From positions 59,065,879-59,129,878 of the forward strand of contig NC_051073.1 of assembly GCF_004664715.2 (NCBI RefSeq): 64,000 nt of DNA. Reading direction: 5' to 3'. The notes beneath the pieces are model-generated. The model worked only from the letters and a program-made list of their open reading frames with translations, made no database searches and was not told where the DNA came from. The position numbers were made by a program, and so were the translations under genes. This stretch comes from Peromyscus leucopus (lineage: Eukaryota; Chordata; Mammalia; Rodentia; Cricetidae). Of this stretch, positions 63,001 through 64,000 are shown in pieces; position 1 is the first letter of the stretch; each line of letters begins with the position of its first letter.

Positions 63001-64000
63001 TATCTGGTCCTGGGCTTTTTCTGGTTGGGAGACTTTTGATGACTGTTTCTATTTCTTTAGGGGTTATTGGTCTATTTACATGGTTTATCTGGTCTTGATT
63101 TAATTTTGGTATGTGGTATTTATCCAGAAAATTGTCCATTTCTTCCTGGTTTTCCATGTTTGTCGAGTACAGGTTTTTGAAGTATGATCTGATGATTCTC
63201 TGGATTTCCTCGTTGTCTGTTGTTATGTCTCCCTTTTCATTTCTGATTTTGTGAATTTGGGTGCTCTCTCTTTGCTTTTTGGTTAATTTGGCTAGGGGTT
63301 TGTCTATCTTGTTGATTTTTTCAAAGAACCAACTCTTTGTTTCATTGATTTTTTGTATTGTTCTCTTGTTTTCTATTTTGTTGATTTCAGCCCTCAATTT
63401 GATTATTTCCTGGCGTCTATTTTTCCTGGGTGAGTTTGTTCTAGAGCTTTCAGTTGTGCTGTTAATTCATTGGTATGGGATTGCTCCATCTTCTTTATGT
63501 GTGCATTTAGAGCTATGAATTTTCCTCTTAGCACTGCTTTCATAGTGTCCCATAAGTTTGGGTATGTTGTACTTTCATTTTCATTGAATTCTAGGAAATC
63601 TTTAATTACTTTATTTCTTCCTTGACCCATTGATGTTTCAGGTGGGCATTATTCAGATTCCATGAGTTTGTGGGTTTTCTATAATTTTTGTTGTTGTTGA
63701 GGTCTAACTTTAGCGCGTGGTGGTCTGATAAGATAAAGGAGGTTATTCCAATTTTTTTGTATCTGTTGAGATTTGTTTTGTGGCCTAGCATGTGGTCAAT
63801 TTTTGAGAAGGTTCTATGGGGTGCTGAGAAGAAGGTATATTCTTTTGTGTTAGGATGGAATATTCTGTAGATATGTATTATGTCCATTTGAGTCATAATA
63901 TCTGTTAGGTCCTTTATTTCTTTGTTAAGTTTCAGTCTGGTAGATCTATCTTTTGGTGAGAGTGGTGTGTTAAAATCTCCCACTACTAATGTGTGGGGTT
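60060..64000 (-). mobile_element. Long L1 retrotransposon, 3' part, continuing past the window
   Basis: The minus strand carries L1 ORF2 in several frames. These include part of the endonuclease (MGDFNTPLS near 63960-63983) and the reverse transcriptase with its FADD box ([12 protein letters not shown] near 62300-62330). The C-terminal region ends in the pattern TEEWMEKMWYIYTMEYYSAE around 60710-60895. A 3' UTR and A-rich tail follow (poly-T on plus at about 60070). Frame changes near 63610, 63400, 62740 and 60990 show that it is degenerate. It lies in the same orientation as GOLGB1. It is at least 3.9 kb long, and the 5' end is outside the window. Confidence 0.95.

Larger units (their letters stand above)
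58207..64000 (-). other. GOLGB1: GOLGB1 upstream intron (partial)
   Basis: No giantin coding exon was found here. It holds a B1 fragment near 58935-59040, an LTR piece (59305-59575), a B2 (59576-59770) and a long L1 (from about 60060). The stretch 58210-58930 shows nothing recognisable. Confidence 0.7.

Overview
The window is mammalian nuclear DNA from a rodent, most likely a cricetid (hamster, vole or deer-mouse group). The evidence is dense B1, B2, B4/RSINE and ID-type SINEs, rodent L1 tails, a URR1-like DNA transposon, long CA/TC/GATA microsatellites, and a B1 variant with a 'gtagctttgcgcctttcct' core that I associate with cricetids. There is no sign of bacterial, viral or plasmid organisation.

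Two protein-coding genes lie head to tail on the minus strand, in the order known from human 3q13. (1) GOLGB1 (giantin, the large tail-anchored Golgi coiled-coil tether) fills 15.2-58.2 kb. Seventeen coding exons were placed base by base. All have GT-AG introns, and the reading phases agree at every junction except one exon. They encode about 3,180 residues, from an N-terminal coiled-coil segment to the C-terminal membrane anchor and stop at 15800. The first coding exon(s) lie beyond position 64000. (2) HCLS1 (HS1, the haematopoietic cortactin relative) begins about 2 kb downstream. A probable 5' exon and ETS-rich promoter lie near 13.1-13.3 kb. Two coding exons, at 10638-10721 and 10041-10114, carry the N-terminal Arp2/3-binding acidic motif. 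The rest of the gene lies beyond position 1.

Layout: 1-10.0 kb is HCLS1 intron full of old L1, an LTR, B1/B2 and MIR fragments and a GATA array. 10.0-13.3 kb holds the HCLS1 5' exons and promoter. 13.3-15.2 kb is the short intergenic gap with a CA and a TG array. 15.2-24.1 kb holds the 3' UTR and eight small 3' exons of giantin. 29.7-37.6 kb contains the two very large giantin exons (1.9 and 5.1 kb). 41-58 kb contains seven small to medium upstream exons. 60-64 kb is a long minus-strand L1.

The most interesting features are in giantin. The exon at 50261-51046 holds a five-copy tandem array of a 96-bp coding unit (32 residues), where my recollection of human giantin has one copy. One copy lacks a base, which breaks the reading frame. 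Either this allele is disrupted or the assembly has an indel error inside a repeat. Other points worth checking are a 44-codon open frame in the HCLS1 5' exon that would run in frame into the coding sequence, an LTR inserted into a SPIN-like hAT element with a clear 6-bp target duplication, and composite LTR/B1 repeats. I found no new biological system beyond these.
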